In this document: piece after piece, positions 1 to 8,009 of the stretch
Layout: each line of letters begins with the position of its first letter
How positions within the stretch are numbered: the first letter of the stretch is position 1
Source of the DNA: Flammeovirgaceae bacterium UBA4659
GTDB taxonomy: Bacteria > Bacteroidota > Bacteroidia > Cytophagales > Cyclobacteriaceae
Direction of reading: 5' to 3'
Assembly (NCBI GenBank): GCA_002405445.1
Contig: DHLV01000088.1
Coordinates: 761-14,628 of the forward strand
DNA length: 13,868 nucleotides
The notes under the pieces: model-generated
Told to the model about the DNA's origin: nothing
The model's database searches: none
What the model saw: only the letters and a program-made list of their open reading frames with translations
Made by a program: the position numbers and the translations under genes

Positions 1-44
1 TAAAAAAATGAACGAGAAAAAGTTTAAAAAATTGAAAACCAAAA

Positions 45-77
45 CAAATATAGCAAATAGTTTTGAACTGCCTCAAA
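45..77 (-). promoter_or_regulatory. Bacteroidota-type promoter reading left, out of the window
   Basis: Read on the minus strand, this has TTTG at 77-74, a 21-base spacer, and TATATTTG at 52-45. That is a full match to the Bacteroidota vegetative consensus (TTG or TTTG at -33 and TAnnTTTG at -7). No minus-strand ATG follows within the window, so the gene it serves must start to the left of position 1. The spacing is within the known range. The call rests on pattern only, and the region is AT-rich, so a chance match is possible. Confidence 0.5.
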
Positions 78-125
78 TTCAAGTGAATAGCGGTGTACGA
101 AAGTGTAGCATACGCTATTGATTTT

Positions 126-195
126 CACGCAAAGTCGCCAAGACGCAAAGTGGAAAGACGTAAAGGCAAACTTTGCGCCTCTACGTCTTTGCGTG
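126..195. repeat. Intergenic inverted repeat of the CGCAAAG type
   Basis: Two 26-base arms (126-151 and 170-195) are inverted complements at 21 of 26 positions and are separated by an 18-base loop. The left side is also built from 8-base units: CGCAAAGT, CGCCAAGA, CGCAAAGT, and a diverged CGTAAAGG inside the loop. This kind of palindrome is a familiar dispersed intergenic repeat in Bacteroidota and some other phyla, and it often causes spurious small ORFs with peptides such as LRLCV. The ORF-like stretches on both strands here are such artefacts. Its function is unknown; it could be a non-autonomous mobile repeat or a transcript-end structure. Confidence 0.8.
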
Positions 196-220
196 GGATT
201 ACATTTTTGTCGTAAGGCGA

Positions 221-236
221 ACGCAAGTATTTGCGT
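221..236. repeat. Perfect 6-bp inverted repeat upstream of ddl
   Basis: ACGCAA (221-226) and TTGCGT (231-236) are perfect inverted complements around the 4-base loop GTAT. The right half contains the TTG proposed as the -33 box of the ddl promoter, so it sits where an operator would be. It may equally be a fragment of the nearby CGCAAAG repeat family, since it shares the CGCAA core. Confidence 0.4.
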
Positions 237-258
237 CCGTGGCTTTTTGCTATCTTTC
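231..258 (+). promoter_or_regulatory. Candidate promoter for the ddl cluster
   Basis: TTG at 231-233, a 17-base spacer, and TATCTTTC at 251-258 match the Bacteroidota consensus TTG-(17 to 23)-TAnnTTTG except for the final base, which is C instead of G. Transcription would begin near 265, giving a leader of only about a dozen bases before the ATG at 278. No Shine-Dalgarno motif is seen, as is usual in this phylum. Confidence 0.45.
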
Positions 259-277
259 CGTTTGAATTCTCTTTTGG

Positions 278-1357
278 ATGACAAAACAAAAAATAGCCAT
301 TCTTTTTGGAGGCCGATCGGTAGAACATGGCGTGTCGATCAACTCCGCCCGCAACATTGCCGAATACATCGATAAGCAAAAGTTCGAGCTTGTGCTGATC
401 GGCATTTCCACTTCTGGCACTTGGCACCTCGTGCGCGAGGTATCAAAGGAAATTGAAAAAGGCGAACTACTTTCTGTATCATTAACACCCGGACAATTCT
501 TTTTGACCAGCGATACCGGTAGGAAAGTGCGCGCTGATGTTGTATTCCCCGTATTGCATGGTACAGATGGAGAGGACGGCAGCATTCAAGGGTTGATCAA
601 AGCTTTAGATGTACCAATGGTTGGGACGGGCGTATTGGGTTCGGCCATGTCTATGAGCAAGCTGGTGACCAAACGTTTGCTAAGTGAAGCGGGTATACCG
701 GTGGCAGATTTCCTTTACTTTTTCTTTTCTGAGAAACAGCAGATAACATTTGAAGCTGTGCACGCGAATCTAGGTTTACCTTTCATGGTGAAGGCCGCGA
801 GCCTCGGCTCTTCGGTGGGCGTCTCGAAGGTAAATTCGGAAGCCGATTTTGCAACGGCTATCGAAGAAGGTTTTCGTTATGACGATTGTATCCTGATCGA
901 AAAATTCATTAAAGGTCGCGAAGTAGAATGCGCGGTAATGGGCAATTACCCACCACAAGCATCCTTACCGGGCGAAATCGTCATCAGCAAGGAGTACGAG
1001 TTTTATACCTTCGATGCGAAGTACGTGGATGACAAGGCGGTTTCAATTGAAGTGCCCGCCAAGCTTGATCCAGTTGCTGTTGAGAAAATCCGACAGCTTT
1101 CACTCAAAACATACCAAAGCCTCGCGTGTGAAGATTTTGCACGGGTAGATTTATTTTTGACAGAAACCGGAGATGTTTATGTAAATGAAATCAACACCAT
1201 CCCCGGCTTTACCAACTCCAGCATGTTCCCCATGATGTGGCGCGAACGCGGAGTTTCATTTACCGACCTCATCACAAAGCTGATTGGGTTTGCGCTGGAG
1301 CGTTTTGAAAAATCGAAGCGAGCCGAAAGAAGTTTTAACTCTGCGTTGAAATTTTGA
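278..1357 (+). CDS. ddl: D-alanine--D-alanine ligase
   Basis: This cytoplasmic ATP-grasp enzyme joins two D-alanines, using ATP, to make the dipeptide that is added to the peptidoglycan precursor. It is 359 residues, within the usual range. The N-terminal motif GGRSVEHGVS (11-20) keeps the substrate-binding Glu (E16), although the second Glu common in EHEVS is Gly here. The serine loop GSSVGVSK (177-184) and the omega-loop DAKY with Y249 are present; the Tyr favours D-Ala over D-lactate as the second substrate. The metal-binding end, NEINTIPGF, starts at N303. The start is the first ATG after a candidate promoter. The PASTA gene begins one base after the stop, so the two are almost surely co-transcribed. 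The family call is very secure. Confidence 0.97.
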   Translation: MTKQKIAILFGGRSVEHGVSINSARNIAEYIDKQKFELVLIGISTSGTWHLVREVSKEIEKGELLSVSLTPGQFFLTSDTGRKVRADVVFPVLHGTDGEDGSIQGLIKALDVPMVGTGVLGSAMSMSKLVTKRLLSEAGIPVADFLYFFFSEKQQITFEAVHANLGLPFMVKAASLGSSVGVSKVNSEADFATAIEEGFRYDDCILIEKFIKGREVECAVMGNYPPQASLPGEIVISKEYEFYTFDAKYVDDKAVSIEVPAKLDPVAVEKIRQLSLKTYQSLACEDFARVDLFLTETGDVYVNEINTIPGFTNSSMFPMMWRERGVSFTDLITKLIGFALERFEKSKRAERSFNSALKF

Positions 1358-1358
1358 T

Positions 1359-2171
1359 ATGAAGTTAAGAACAATCTTGAAAGGAAATTCAGTTGGCAGC
1401 TTGTTAGCTTTGTGGGGGATCATGTTTGGTGTGCTGGGCTTTGTAGCCATCGTGTACTTTTATATTTACCTCCCCAATGTTACCAATCATGGAGAAACGA
1501 TTAAGGTGCCCGACTTAAGCGGGCTCAACATGGAGGAAGCAGAAAAGCGGGTGCATGATTTTAAATTGCGCATCGCAGTCAACGATTCTTCTTATTCCAA
1601 CGAGGCAAAACCCTTAACGATCTTAAAGCAATTTCCTGCGGCAAACGAAACGGTGAAAGCAGATCGAACTATCTATGTATCTATCAACCGCACCACGCCA
1701 CCATCGCTGCCCATGCCTGATATAGCCGATAAATCGTTGATCAATGCAGAGGTGGTATTGAAGAGTAGCGAATTGAAACGAGGCCGCTTGTTGTACGAAC
1801 CTTATCCCTTCCGTGATTTAGTGAAAGATGTGCTGTACAATGGAAAACCAATTTTGCCGGGCACACGCATCCCGAAAGGGTCTGTGATTGACTTGGTTGT
1901 GGGCGATGGCGGAGGAGCGGCTGATTTTGTAGTAGGCAGTTTGGTAGGCGACAATCTAAAAACGGCCATGCTTAAACTGGAAGGATGGAACTTGCATTTG
2001 GGCAAAGTAGAAATACCCGATGGCGTGGACACTACAGGCGTGGTGCCATTCGTTTTTAAACAATTCCCCCTGCCGGGCGATTCGGTGCGCATTGGTTACC
2101 CAATCGATTTGTGGATTGCACCCAAGGGTTACAAAGAACCCGAGGCAGAGGATGAAGAGACCAACAACTAG
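1359..2171 (+). CDS. Membrane-anchored protein with three PASTA domains
   Basis: This 270-residue protein has a short basic N-terminus, one membrane segment at about 13-38, and then three PASTA-like units at about 47-111, 117-187 and 189-259, each beginning with a motif like VPDLSGLNMEEAEKRV. It ends in an acidic tail. The likely topology is cytoplasmic N-terminus and periplasmic PASTA domains. In Gram-positive bacteria PASTA domains sit on Ser/Thr kinases and penicillin-binding proteins and bind peptidoglycan fragments; here there is no kinase or enzyme domain. The gene starts one base after ddl, which supports a role in sensing or binding the cell wall. That role is inference. From general knowledge, a stand-alone PASTA gene next to ddl is a recurrent arrangement in this phylum. 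Confidence 0.9.
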   Translation: MKLRTILKGNSVGSLLALWGIMFGVLGFVAIVYFYIYLPNVTNHGETIKVPDLSGLNMEEAEKRVHDFKLRIAVNDSSYSNEAKPLTILKQFPAANETVKADRTIYVSINRTTPPSLPMPDIADKSLINAEVVLKSSELKRGRLLYEPYPFRDLVKDVLYNGKPILPGTRIPKGSVIDLVVGDGGGAADFVVGSLVGDNLKTAMLKLEGWNLHLGKVEIPDGVDTTGVVPFVFKQFPLPGDSVRIGYPIDLWIAPKGYKEPEAEDEETNN

Positions 2172-4215
2172 GTTTGTTTTGAGGAATTATCTTCTAACCA
2201 TCAAAGCACAAAAGCGCGCAGAAGTTTTTTCTGTTGGGCGGATTCTATTTTTGATTCTAACAGTCCAGGCAGCATATTGCCAAATAGAACTTGCACCTAT
2301 TTGGCGCACACCCCCACCCAACACCAGCTTTAAAAAAGAGATGCCCAACGCGCGCACCAGCGCGGCACTTACACCCATGTTGCTGCCTTTTTGGGACGAC
2401 TTTTCGCTGAACAAGTTTGACGGTCAGCGCAACACTGCGTACCCTAACGACACGCTATGGGAATACAGCCAGCGCGTGTGGGTGAACGACCACATGGGTA
2501 TCAACCCACCTTCTATTTACGTGGCTACTTTTGATGGCTACGATTCTTTGGGAAAACCTTATGCGAAAAACGACATCCTGGCAAAAGGCTTTGCTGATAG
2601 GCTCACCTCTCGCCCCTTGCGCACGGACTTGGTAGCCCAAGCCAACCGAAACAACGTGTTCATAAATTTCTTTTACCAAATTCAGGGGAATGGCGAACTC
2701 CCGGACGTGGGCGATGTGCTCTACTTGTATTTCAAAGATAAAGACGGGATTTGGAATGAGGTATGGAGAATTGAAAATGATGGTAAATTAGACAAGACGA
2801 AGTTTGTCGAAGTTAAAATCCCAATAACAGATCCAAAATATTTTCACAATAAGTTCCAATTTCGTTTTCAAAACTTTGGCCGGATATCTGGCCCGTATGA
2901 TACTTGGAATGTGGATTATGTGTATGTGAGTAATGGCTCTTTGCTATATCAACCACCAAAACCTATTGAGTTGCCCTATAAAGACTTCCCCGATCGGGCA
3001 ATTTCTGCGAGTGCCTCTTCTTTGTTTGTTGATTTCCAATCAATCCCCGTAAAACATTTTCGGTTAAGTCCAGCATCATTGACACAAAAACCGCATTTTA
3101 CCATCACTAATCAAAGAAAAGATCAAATCTTTAATCGACAAAATCCAAGCTCTCAAGGATTTGGATATAGCTCATCAGTAAAAATTACTCGAACCGTTTT
3201 CAACGGGTCGAATATCCAAAACATTCAACTTACTAGTAATGAAAAGACCGATAAAATACTTTTCTATAAGGAACCTCTGGTTTTTGAAGTCACATCACTA
3301 CCAACCACTGAATTGAATTCCATTGATACAGCTGTAAGAAAAATGGTTTTTGATTTCAAATTTAGCATCGTGCCAGGCGACAACACTCCTAAAAAATTCG
3401 ATGGCAGCCAAGATGATGGCGATTTTGACACTGTAGCCTACAAACGAATCGACTTCCGCAGAAACGATACCACTCGTGCAACTTACATTTTAGATGACTA
3501 CTACGCCTACGATGACGGAACTGCAGAATATGGGGCACGTATCAACGGCATCGGCACGCAACTCGCGTATGAATTCAATCTAAAAACGCCTGACCCTGAT
3601 ATTTTAATTGCCTTCGATTATTACTTCCCTCCTTTTGGCGATGAGTCGACCCAATCGGTGCAGTTTCATGTGCTGGGTGCCCTCACCGGGCAGGAGACCG
3701 ATTATTTGTATCGGAGGAATACACAAATCAAAAGATCGACCAACAATGTTTTTGTCCGGGAAAACCTAGCCTCACCTGTAATTGTGCAAGGCAAGTTTTA
3801 CATTGGCTGGCGCTTACTATCCAATGCACTTATTCCGGTTGGTTTAGATCGAAGTTTTGACTCGGGCAGTAAAATGTTTTTCAATAGTTCGGGAGATTGG
3901 ATACAGAACAAAGACTTAAAAGGCAGCTTGATGATCCGGCCCGTGTTTATACGCAAAGGGCAGGCACCGCCACCGGTGGCAGTCGCAGACGAGCCTGTTG
4001 CCGCGCTTTATCCCAATCCAAATACCGGCATTTTTTACCTTCCCATCGCTGCCGAACAAATCTCAATTGTCGATGTAACCGGCCGGCAAGTATCCACCTC
4101 GGTAGAAGAAGACCAAGAACAAAAGAAGGTTTCTGCCGACATTCCGATGGGTATCTACGTTGTCAGATATTTTGATGGCAAGTGGCGATCAACAAAAATG
4201 TTGGTTAAGCCTTAA
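2152..4215 (+). CDS. Secreted protein with type IX secretion C-terminal sorting domain
   Basis: The chosen start is the ATG at 2152, giving 687 residues and a 20-base overlap with the PASTA gene. The in-frame ATG at 2020 would add 44 residues that only shadow the PASTA gene. A long basic N-terminus (1-30) is followed by a hydrophobic stretch ending AAYC-Q (40-44), an acceptable though not classic signal peptide. The C-terminal ~70 residues are a type A sorting domain: YPNPNTG at 620-626, then SIVDVTGRQV, and finally MGIYVVRYFDGKW and MLVKP. The middle has two beta-rich parts with many aromatic residues and no catalytic motif that I recognise. The protein should cross the outer membrane by the type IX system and be anchored or released. 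Base composition between about 2755 and 3360 is clearly more AT-rich than the flanks. The specific function is unknown. Confidence 0.85.
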   Translation: MKRPTTRFVLRNYLLTIKAQKRAEVFSVGRILFLILTVQAAYCQIELAPIWRTPPPNTSFKKEMPNARTSAALTPMLLPFWDDFSLNKFDGQRNTAYPNDTLWEYSQRVWVNDHMGINPPSIYVATFDGYDSLGKPYAKNDILAKGFADRLTSRPLRTDLVAQANRNNVFINFFYQIQGNGELPDVGDVLYLYFKDKDGIWNEVWRIENDGKLDKTKFVEVKIPITDPKYFHNKFQFRFQNFGRISGPYDTWNVDYVYVSNGSLLYQPPKPIELPYKDFPDRAISASASSLFVDFQSIPVKHFRLSPASLTQKPHFTITNQRKDQIFNRQNPSSQGFGYSSSVKITRTVFNGSNIQNIQLTSNEKTDKILFYKEPLVFEVTSLPTTELNSIDTAVRKMVFDFKFSIVPGDNTPKKFDGSQDDGDFDTVAYKRIDFRRNDTTRATYILDDYYAYDDGTAEYGARINGIGTQLAYEFNLKTPDPDILIAFDYYFPPFGDESTQSVQFHVLGALTGQETDYLYRRNTQIKRSTNNVFVRENLASPVIVQGKFYIGWRLLSNALIPVGLDRSFDSGSKMFFNSSGDWIQNKDLKGSLMIRPVFIRKGQAPPPVAVADEPVAALYPNPNTGIFYLPIAAEQISIVDVTGRQVSTSVEEDQEQKKVSADIPMGIYVVRYFDGKWRSTKMLVKP

Positions 4216-4249
4216 ATCACTACATTAGAGTCTTAATCCACTTACAACT

Positions 4250-5182
4250 ATGAAGTCTTCTTTGTGGTATTTCACGCTATTGATATCATGCTGTATAACA
4301 ACCCTTGCTGACGCGCAAATCAAAACACCGTTAGAAGGTCGCTGGGATTTAACCATTACAAAAAACGGACAACAATTGCCTTCATGGTTGGAAGTGCGGC
4401 ATTCGGGAAACAATACTCTGGTAGGCAGATTTGTATATGCTTTTGGCAGTGCCCGCCCCATTGCTGAAGTGAAATTGAAAGATGGCAAGTTTTATTTTTC
4501 TATCCCGCCACAGTGGGAAAAAGGCGAGCGTTGGATGGACTTTGAAGGAAGTTTAGAAAACGACAACACTATAAATGGCACAATGACTTACGTGGACGGC
4601 AACAAGTCTTCGTTTGTGGGAGTGCGAGCACCTGCACTGTTGCGCGAAAAGCCAATCGAATGGAGTACTCCTATTCAATTGCTGAACGGAAAGGATTTGA
4701 CAGGCTGGCATGCCGAGGGAAAAAATCAATGGATAGTGGAGAATGGCGTGTTAAAAAGTCCACAATCAGGCGCCAATCTTTTTACTGATCAGAAGTTTAC
4801 AGACTTTAAACTGCACATAGAGTTTCGCTATCCGAAAGGAAGCAACAGTGGCGTGTACTTGCGCGGCCGCTACGAAGTGCAAGTAACCGACAGTAAAGGG
4901 CTAGAGGCATGGGACGACCAGTTTAGTGGCATCTACGGATTTCTACAACCCAACCGCATGGTGGCAAAAGAAGCAGGCGAGTGGCAGTCATTTGACATTA
5001 CCTTGGTAGGAAGAACCGTGACAGTAGTCGCTAACGATGTGACTGTTATCTGCGATCAAATTATACCTGGCATCACAGGTGGTGCCATTGATAGCAAAGA
5101 AGGCGAGCCAGGTCCCATTTTTTTACAAGGCGACCACGGCCCGATTGAATATCGGAACATTGTGATTACGCCAGCCAGATAA
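4250..5182 (+). CDS. Secreted DUF1080 (3-keto-disaccharide hydrolase-like) protein
   Basis: This 310-residue exported protein has a signal peptide, probably cleaved at ADA-Q (22/23). The stretch LISC (11-14) also resembles a lipobox but leaves a very short leader, so a lipoprotein is less likely. Residues about 24-125 form a beta-rich domain beginning EGRWDLTI that I do not recognise. Residues about 137-310 match DUF1080 (Pfam PF06439): LLNGKDLTGW, then WIVENGVL, FRYPKGSNSGVYLRGRYEVQ, GIYG, and a final HGPIEYRNIVI. The fold is a concanavalin-like beta sandwich, and some members hydrolyse 3-keto-glycosides. The substrate here is unknown. It lies 34 bases after the type IX cargo gene with no visible terminator between them, so co-transcription is possible. 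Confidence 0.85.
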   Translation: MKSSLWYFTLLISCCITTLADAQIKTPLEGRWDLTITKNGQQLPSWLEVRHSGNNTLVGRFVYAFGSARPIAEVKLKDGKFYFSIPPQWEKGERWMDFEGSLENDNTINGTMTYVDGNKSSFVGVRAPALLREKPIEWSTPIQLLNGKDLTGWHAEGKNQWIVENGVLKSPQSGANLFTDQKFTDFKLHIEFRYPKGSNSGVYLRGRYEVQVTDSKGLEAWDDQFSGIYGFLQPNRMVAKEAGEWQSFDITLVGRTVTVVANDVTVICDQIIPGITGGAIDSKEGEPGPIFLQGDHGPIEYRNIVITPAR

Positions 5183-5564
5183 GTAGCCTCAGCCGTTTAA
5201 CGTCCACCGGGCGTGAGCAAACAGCCACCAGACGCATACTCAAAAAACCTCATTCGCAATCAAGTTCGGGAATTTCTGTCTTCTGCGCACTACCACCGCA
5301 TATTGTTTGCCGACTTGTAAATTTGATTTTCATTTCTCAACGGATGGCTTTAGAGCAGGTGTTGACATCAGAAGTTATACTGCAGGCTTTGCGCCAACCG
5401 TGCCGGGCGCAAGAGGCTCAATGATGGTAAAGCGTTTGAAAGGTCTGTGCCGGCTGCTTAACATTCAATGTTCCCTCAAACCGGCATGGCATCGAAACAA
5501 AATTTGATTTGTTTCGTTCGCTCTTGTAATTGATTTGAGCGTTTTGCGACTTATCGGACAGCCT
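5183..5564. other. 382-base intergenic region with a row of small hairpins
   Basis: No convincing gene is present; the short reading frame at 5307-5507 has no signal peptide, domain or codon support. The region contains several inverted repeats: a weak one just after the DUF1080 stop (5200-5205 with 5209-5214, one G-U pair), then TTGCGCC/GGCGCAA (5389-5395, 5406-5412), TGCCGG/CCGGCA (5448-5453, 5481-5486) enclosing AACAT/ATGTT (5460-5464, 5468-5472), a 9-bp stem at 5493-5516, and CGCTC/GAGCG (5519-5523, 5537-5541). TAAATTTG at 5318-5325 matches the -7 consensus, without a well-spaced -33 box. If it is active, the hairpins would lie in the leader of the DUF5686 gene. A decayed dispersed repeat is the main alternative. 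Confidence 0.5.
5493..5516. repeat. Perfect 9-bp inverted repeat before the DUF5686 gene
   Basis: CGAAACAAA (5493-5501) and TTTGTTTCG (5508-5516) are perfect complements around a 6-base loop. There is no T-tract after it on the plus strand, so it is not a standard terminator. A weaker 5-bp stem at 5519-5541 follows and is trailed by TTTT. Both sit within 75 bases of the chosen start codon at 5565, which leaves room for a regulatory site or a leader structure. Confidence 0.5.
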
Positions 5565-8009
5565 ATGAGCAAAAGATACCTCGTCATCATCTTTTCTTTT
5601 TTTTCTTCCTCCCTTTGTGCCCAAATCATTCAGGGTAAGGTAATTGATAGTCTGAAGCGCGAACCCGTTGCATTTGCGAACATCGTATTGGCTGACGGTA
5701 TCCACGGCACCACCTCAGATATTGAAGGCAACTTTAAGCTTGCCATGCCTGAGGGCTACCGGCAGGCGATTACAATTTCGCACGTGAGCTACCAAAAAAT
5801 GAAATTGCCCTTGTCATTTTTTGACCACCAACGGGTAATCAAGCTGAAACCGGCAGAAGTGGTGTTGAGTGAAGTGATCATCAAAGCCGGGGAGAATCCT
5901 GCATTCCGCATCATTCGCAATGCTGTGAACAATAAAAGCCGCAATGACCCCGATCACTTGGAAAGCTACCGATATCATTCATACAACAAGTTTATTGTAA
6001 AGCCCAGCGAGATAGGTGATCGCTACAAAAAAAGAGCAGACAGTTTGCGCAATGCAACAGGTAAGGTAACAAAAGAGGAAAAAGACCTATTGCAATGGGA
6101 TAGTGTCACCAGCCGCATTCATTTTTTCATGACCGAGTCAGTCACTGAAAAAAAAGTGATGAATCCCGGGCGCCAAAAAGAAACATTGATCGGGTACAAA
6201 GCATCGGGTTTTAAAAGCCCGTTGTTCGCCAACGTAGCCACTGACTACCAGCCATTTTCGTTCTACAACGACAATATTTCACTATTGGGCAAAAATTTTC
6301 TGAACCCCGTCAGCAAAAATTCAGAGCTGCGCTACGAATTTTATTTGACAGACACCACCTATTTCGAAAACGATACTGTGTACGTGATCCAATATGAACC
6401 CAAGCGAGGAAAATTGATCACCGGGCTTAAAGGTATGGTGAGTATCAGCACCAACGGTTGGGCCATCAAAAATATTATTGCGTCATCTTCTGATTCGCTG
6501 GCGCTTACAGGCATCCGCATTCAACAAAATTATGAGCCGGTAAATGGACACTGGTTTCCCGCACAGCTTAACACCGATATCGACTTTTATGATTTGAAGC
6601 AATTCGGCAGTCACATCATTGCACAACATCGAAGTTTCATCAAAGATGTTCAAATCAACCCAACACTGAATAAATCGGAATTTGGCGACATCAAGGTAGA
6701 CCTCTCGCGCCCAGCGGAAAAACTGAATGAAGCTACCATTGAAACATTCAGAGCTGCACCGCTTGATGCCAGGGAAAGCAGAACATACGTGACGATGGAT
6801 TCTGTGATGAAGAATTTTCAGTGGTTCGACAAAGGCATAGAGGCACTCGCCACCAACGCCATACCAATTGGTCCATTTGAGTTTGACCTCACGCGTTTGA
6901 TCCGCATCAATCAGTATGAAGGTTTTCGACTGGGTGGCGGATTATATACCGGTAATCGCTTCTCGAAATGGTTACGCGTGGGCGGTTATGGCGCTTACGG
7001 GTTCAAAGACCATCAATGGAAGTACGGTGGCGAAGTGCGTTTCAACCTCAATACCAACCGCGATTTTGGGTTAACGTTTCAATACTTCAATGACATTTAC
7101 GAAACGGGGTATGCACACCAACCCTTGCAGCGTGACTTAACCAATGCCAACGAAGGATTACGCAGATTGGTGAGTGCGCGCTTTGACAAAATTGAATCGT
7201 ATCGGGTGGGTGTAACCTACCGCGTGCTTCCCCGCGTGCATGCATCTGCATTTTTGGCCAAGAGCAACATACAACCCACGTACGATTACACGCTGACATT
7301 GAACGGAGAATCACTCAACCGGTTTATCATTGGCGAAACCGGCATCGCATTGCGCTACGCGGGTAGTGAAAACTACATGCAATTGGCAGGTAAGAAAGTT
7401 TTGCTGGGCAGAGAGTGGCCTATGGTATCACTCGCTTATGCCCGTAGCATACAGGTGTGGGATGCACAACAATTTGAATACCATCGCGTAGATTTTTCTT
7501 CGCGGTTTCAGTTCACGCATCGCCCAAAAGGTAAGACTCGCTTGTTTTTGCATGCAGGCTTGGTGGACGGTGTGGCACCCTACGGCCGCCTGTATAATGC
7601 CAGAGGCGCAAAAGAAACACAAGCGATTTATGTTGACGAATATTTTCAAACCGTGGGCTTATATGAATTTGCTGCCTCGCGTTATGCCTCTGTATTCTTC
7701 AATCATAATTTCGGAAATGTGTTCTACGACAAACGTTACTCCAAACCTGAGTGGGTCATCTATCATTCATCGGGCATCGGCTGGCTTGATCATGCAAATG
7801 CCCATTCCAGTTCAGAAATTTCACTGCGGTCTTTCGAAAAGGGCTTTTTTGAATCGGGTACCGGGTTCAATAACCTGCTCCGTTTTAAGTACATCAACGT
7901 GGCATACTTTGGGCTGGGGGCAGCCGTTTTCTACCGATACGGAGCCTATCGATTGGACCCACCCATGGACAATGTCTTCTTGAGGGGAACATTCAGCTTG
8001 ACTTTTTAG
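5565..8009 (+). CDS. DUF5686 outer-membrane protein with CarboxypepD_reg-like domain
   Basis: I take the ATG at 5565 (814 residues) as the start, because it gives a compact signal peptide with cleavage at CA-Q (19/20). An in-frame TTG at 5535 would add 10 polar residues in front. Residues about 21-105 form a carboxypeptidase-regulatory-like beta sandwich (GKVIDSLKREPVAFANIVL, then GTTSDIEGNF). The motif LSEVIIKAGENPAFRIIRNA, which opens the DUF5686 region (PF18939), follows, and the rest is consistent with a beta-barrel ending in a terminal Phe (TFSLTF), the usual outer-membrane signature. Unlike SusC/RagA transporters it shows no TonB plug domain. The function of the family is not known. There is no partner gene beside it, and it is probably transcribed alone. 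I am sure of the family and unsure of the role. Confidence 0.9.
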   Translation: MSKRYLVIIFSFFSSSLCAQIIQGKVIDSLKREPVAFANIVLADGIHGTTSDIEGNFKLAMPEGYRQAITISHVSYQKMKLPLSFFDHQRVIKLKPAEVVLSEVIIKAGENPAFRIIRNAVNNKSRNDPDHLESYRYHSYNKFIVKPSEIGDRYKKRADSLRNATGKVTKEEKDLLQWDSVTSRIHFFMTESVTEKKVMNPGRQKETLIGYKASGFKSPLFANVATDYQPFSFYNDNISLLGKNFLNPVSKNSELRYEFYLTDTTYFENDTVYVIQYEPKRGKLITGLKGMVSISTNGWAIKNIIASSSDSLALTGIRIQQNYEPVNGHWFPAQLNTDIDFYDLKQFGSHIIAQHRSFIKDVQINPTLNKSEFGDIKVDLSRPAEKLNEATIETFRAAPLDARESRTYVTMDSVMKNFQWFDKGIEALATNAIPIGPFEFDLTRLIRINQYEGFRLGGGLYTGNRFSKWLRVGGYGAYGFKDHQWKYGGEVRFNLNTNRDFGLTFQYFNDIYETGYAHQPLQRDLTNANEGLRRLVSARFDKIESYRVGVTYRVLPRVHASAFLAKSNIQPTYDYTLTLNGESLNRFIIGETGIALRYAGSENYMQLAGKKVLLGREWPMVSLAYARSIQVWDAQQFEYHRVDFSSRFQFTHRPKGKTRLFLHAGLVDGVAPYGRLYNARGAKETQAIYVDEYFQTVGLYEFAASRYASVFFNHNFGNVFYDKRYSKPEWVIYHSSGIGWLDHANAHSSSEISLRSFEKGFFESGTGFNNLLRFKYINVAYFGLGAAVFYRYGAYRLDPPMDNVFLRGTFSLTF

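Noticed and set aside
8..121. A 37-codon ATG frame on the plus strand at the left edge
   Set aside because: It runs against a perfect-consensus minus-strand promoter, is low-complexity at its start, and ends beside the repeat. No homology or motif supports it.
126..166. The 8-base periodic units as a possible CRISPR array
   Set aside because: The units are far too short and have no spacers. They are part of one palindrome.
118..427. Overlapping small frames on both strands around the left repeat
   Set aside because: Their peptides come from the CGCAAAG palindrome and from the shadow of ddl. Such frames are typical false calls.
2020..2151. Earlier ATG for the type IX cargo gene
   Set aside because: It would add 44 residues that only shadow the PASTA gene and would bury the signal peptide. 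The ATG at 2152 is better.
5200..5214. Hairpin after the DUF1080 stop as a terminator
   Set aside because: It has only six pairs, including one G-U, and no T-tract follows.
5307..5507. A 66-codon frame in the large intergenic gap
   Set aside because: It is made of the hairpin sequences, with no domain, signal or codon support. It is better read as non-coding structure or decayed repeat.
7552..7983. A 143-codon frame inside the DUF5686 gene
   Set aside because: It lies wholly within the barrel-coding part in another frame, and the enclosing gene is clearly real.
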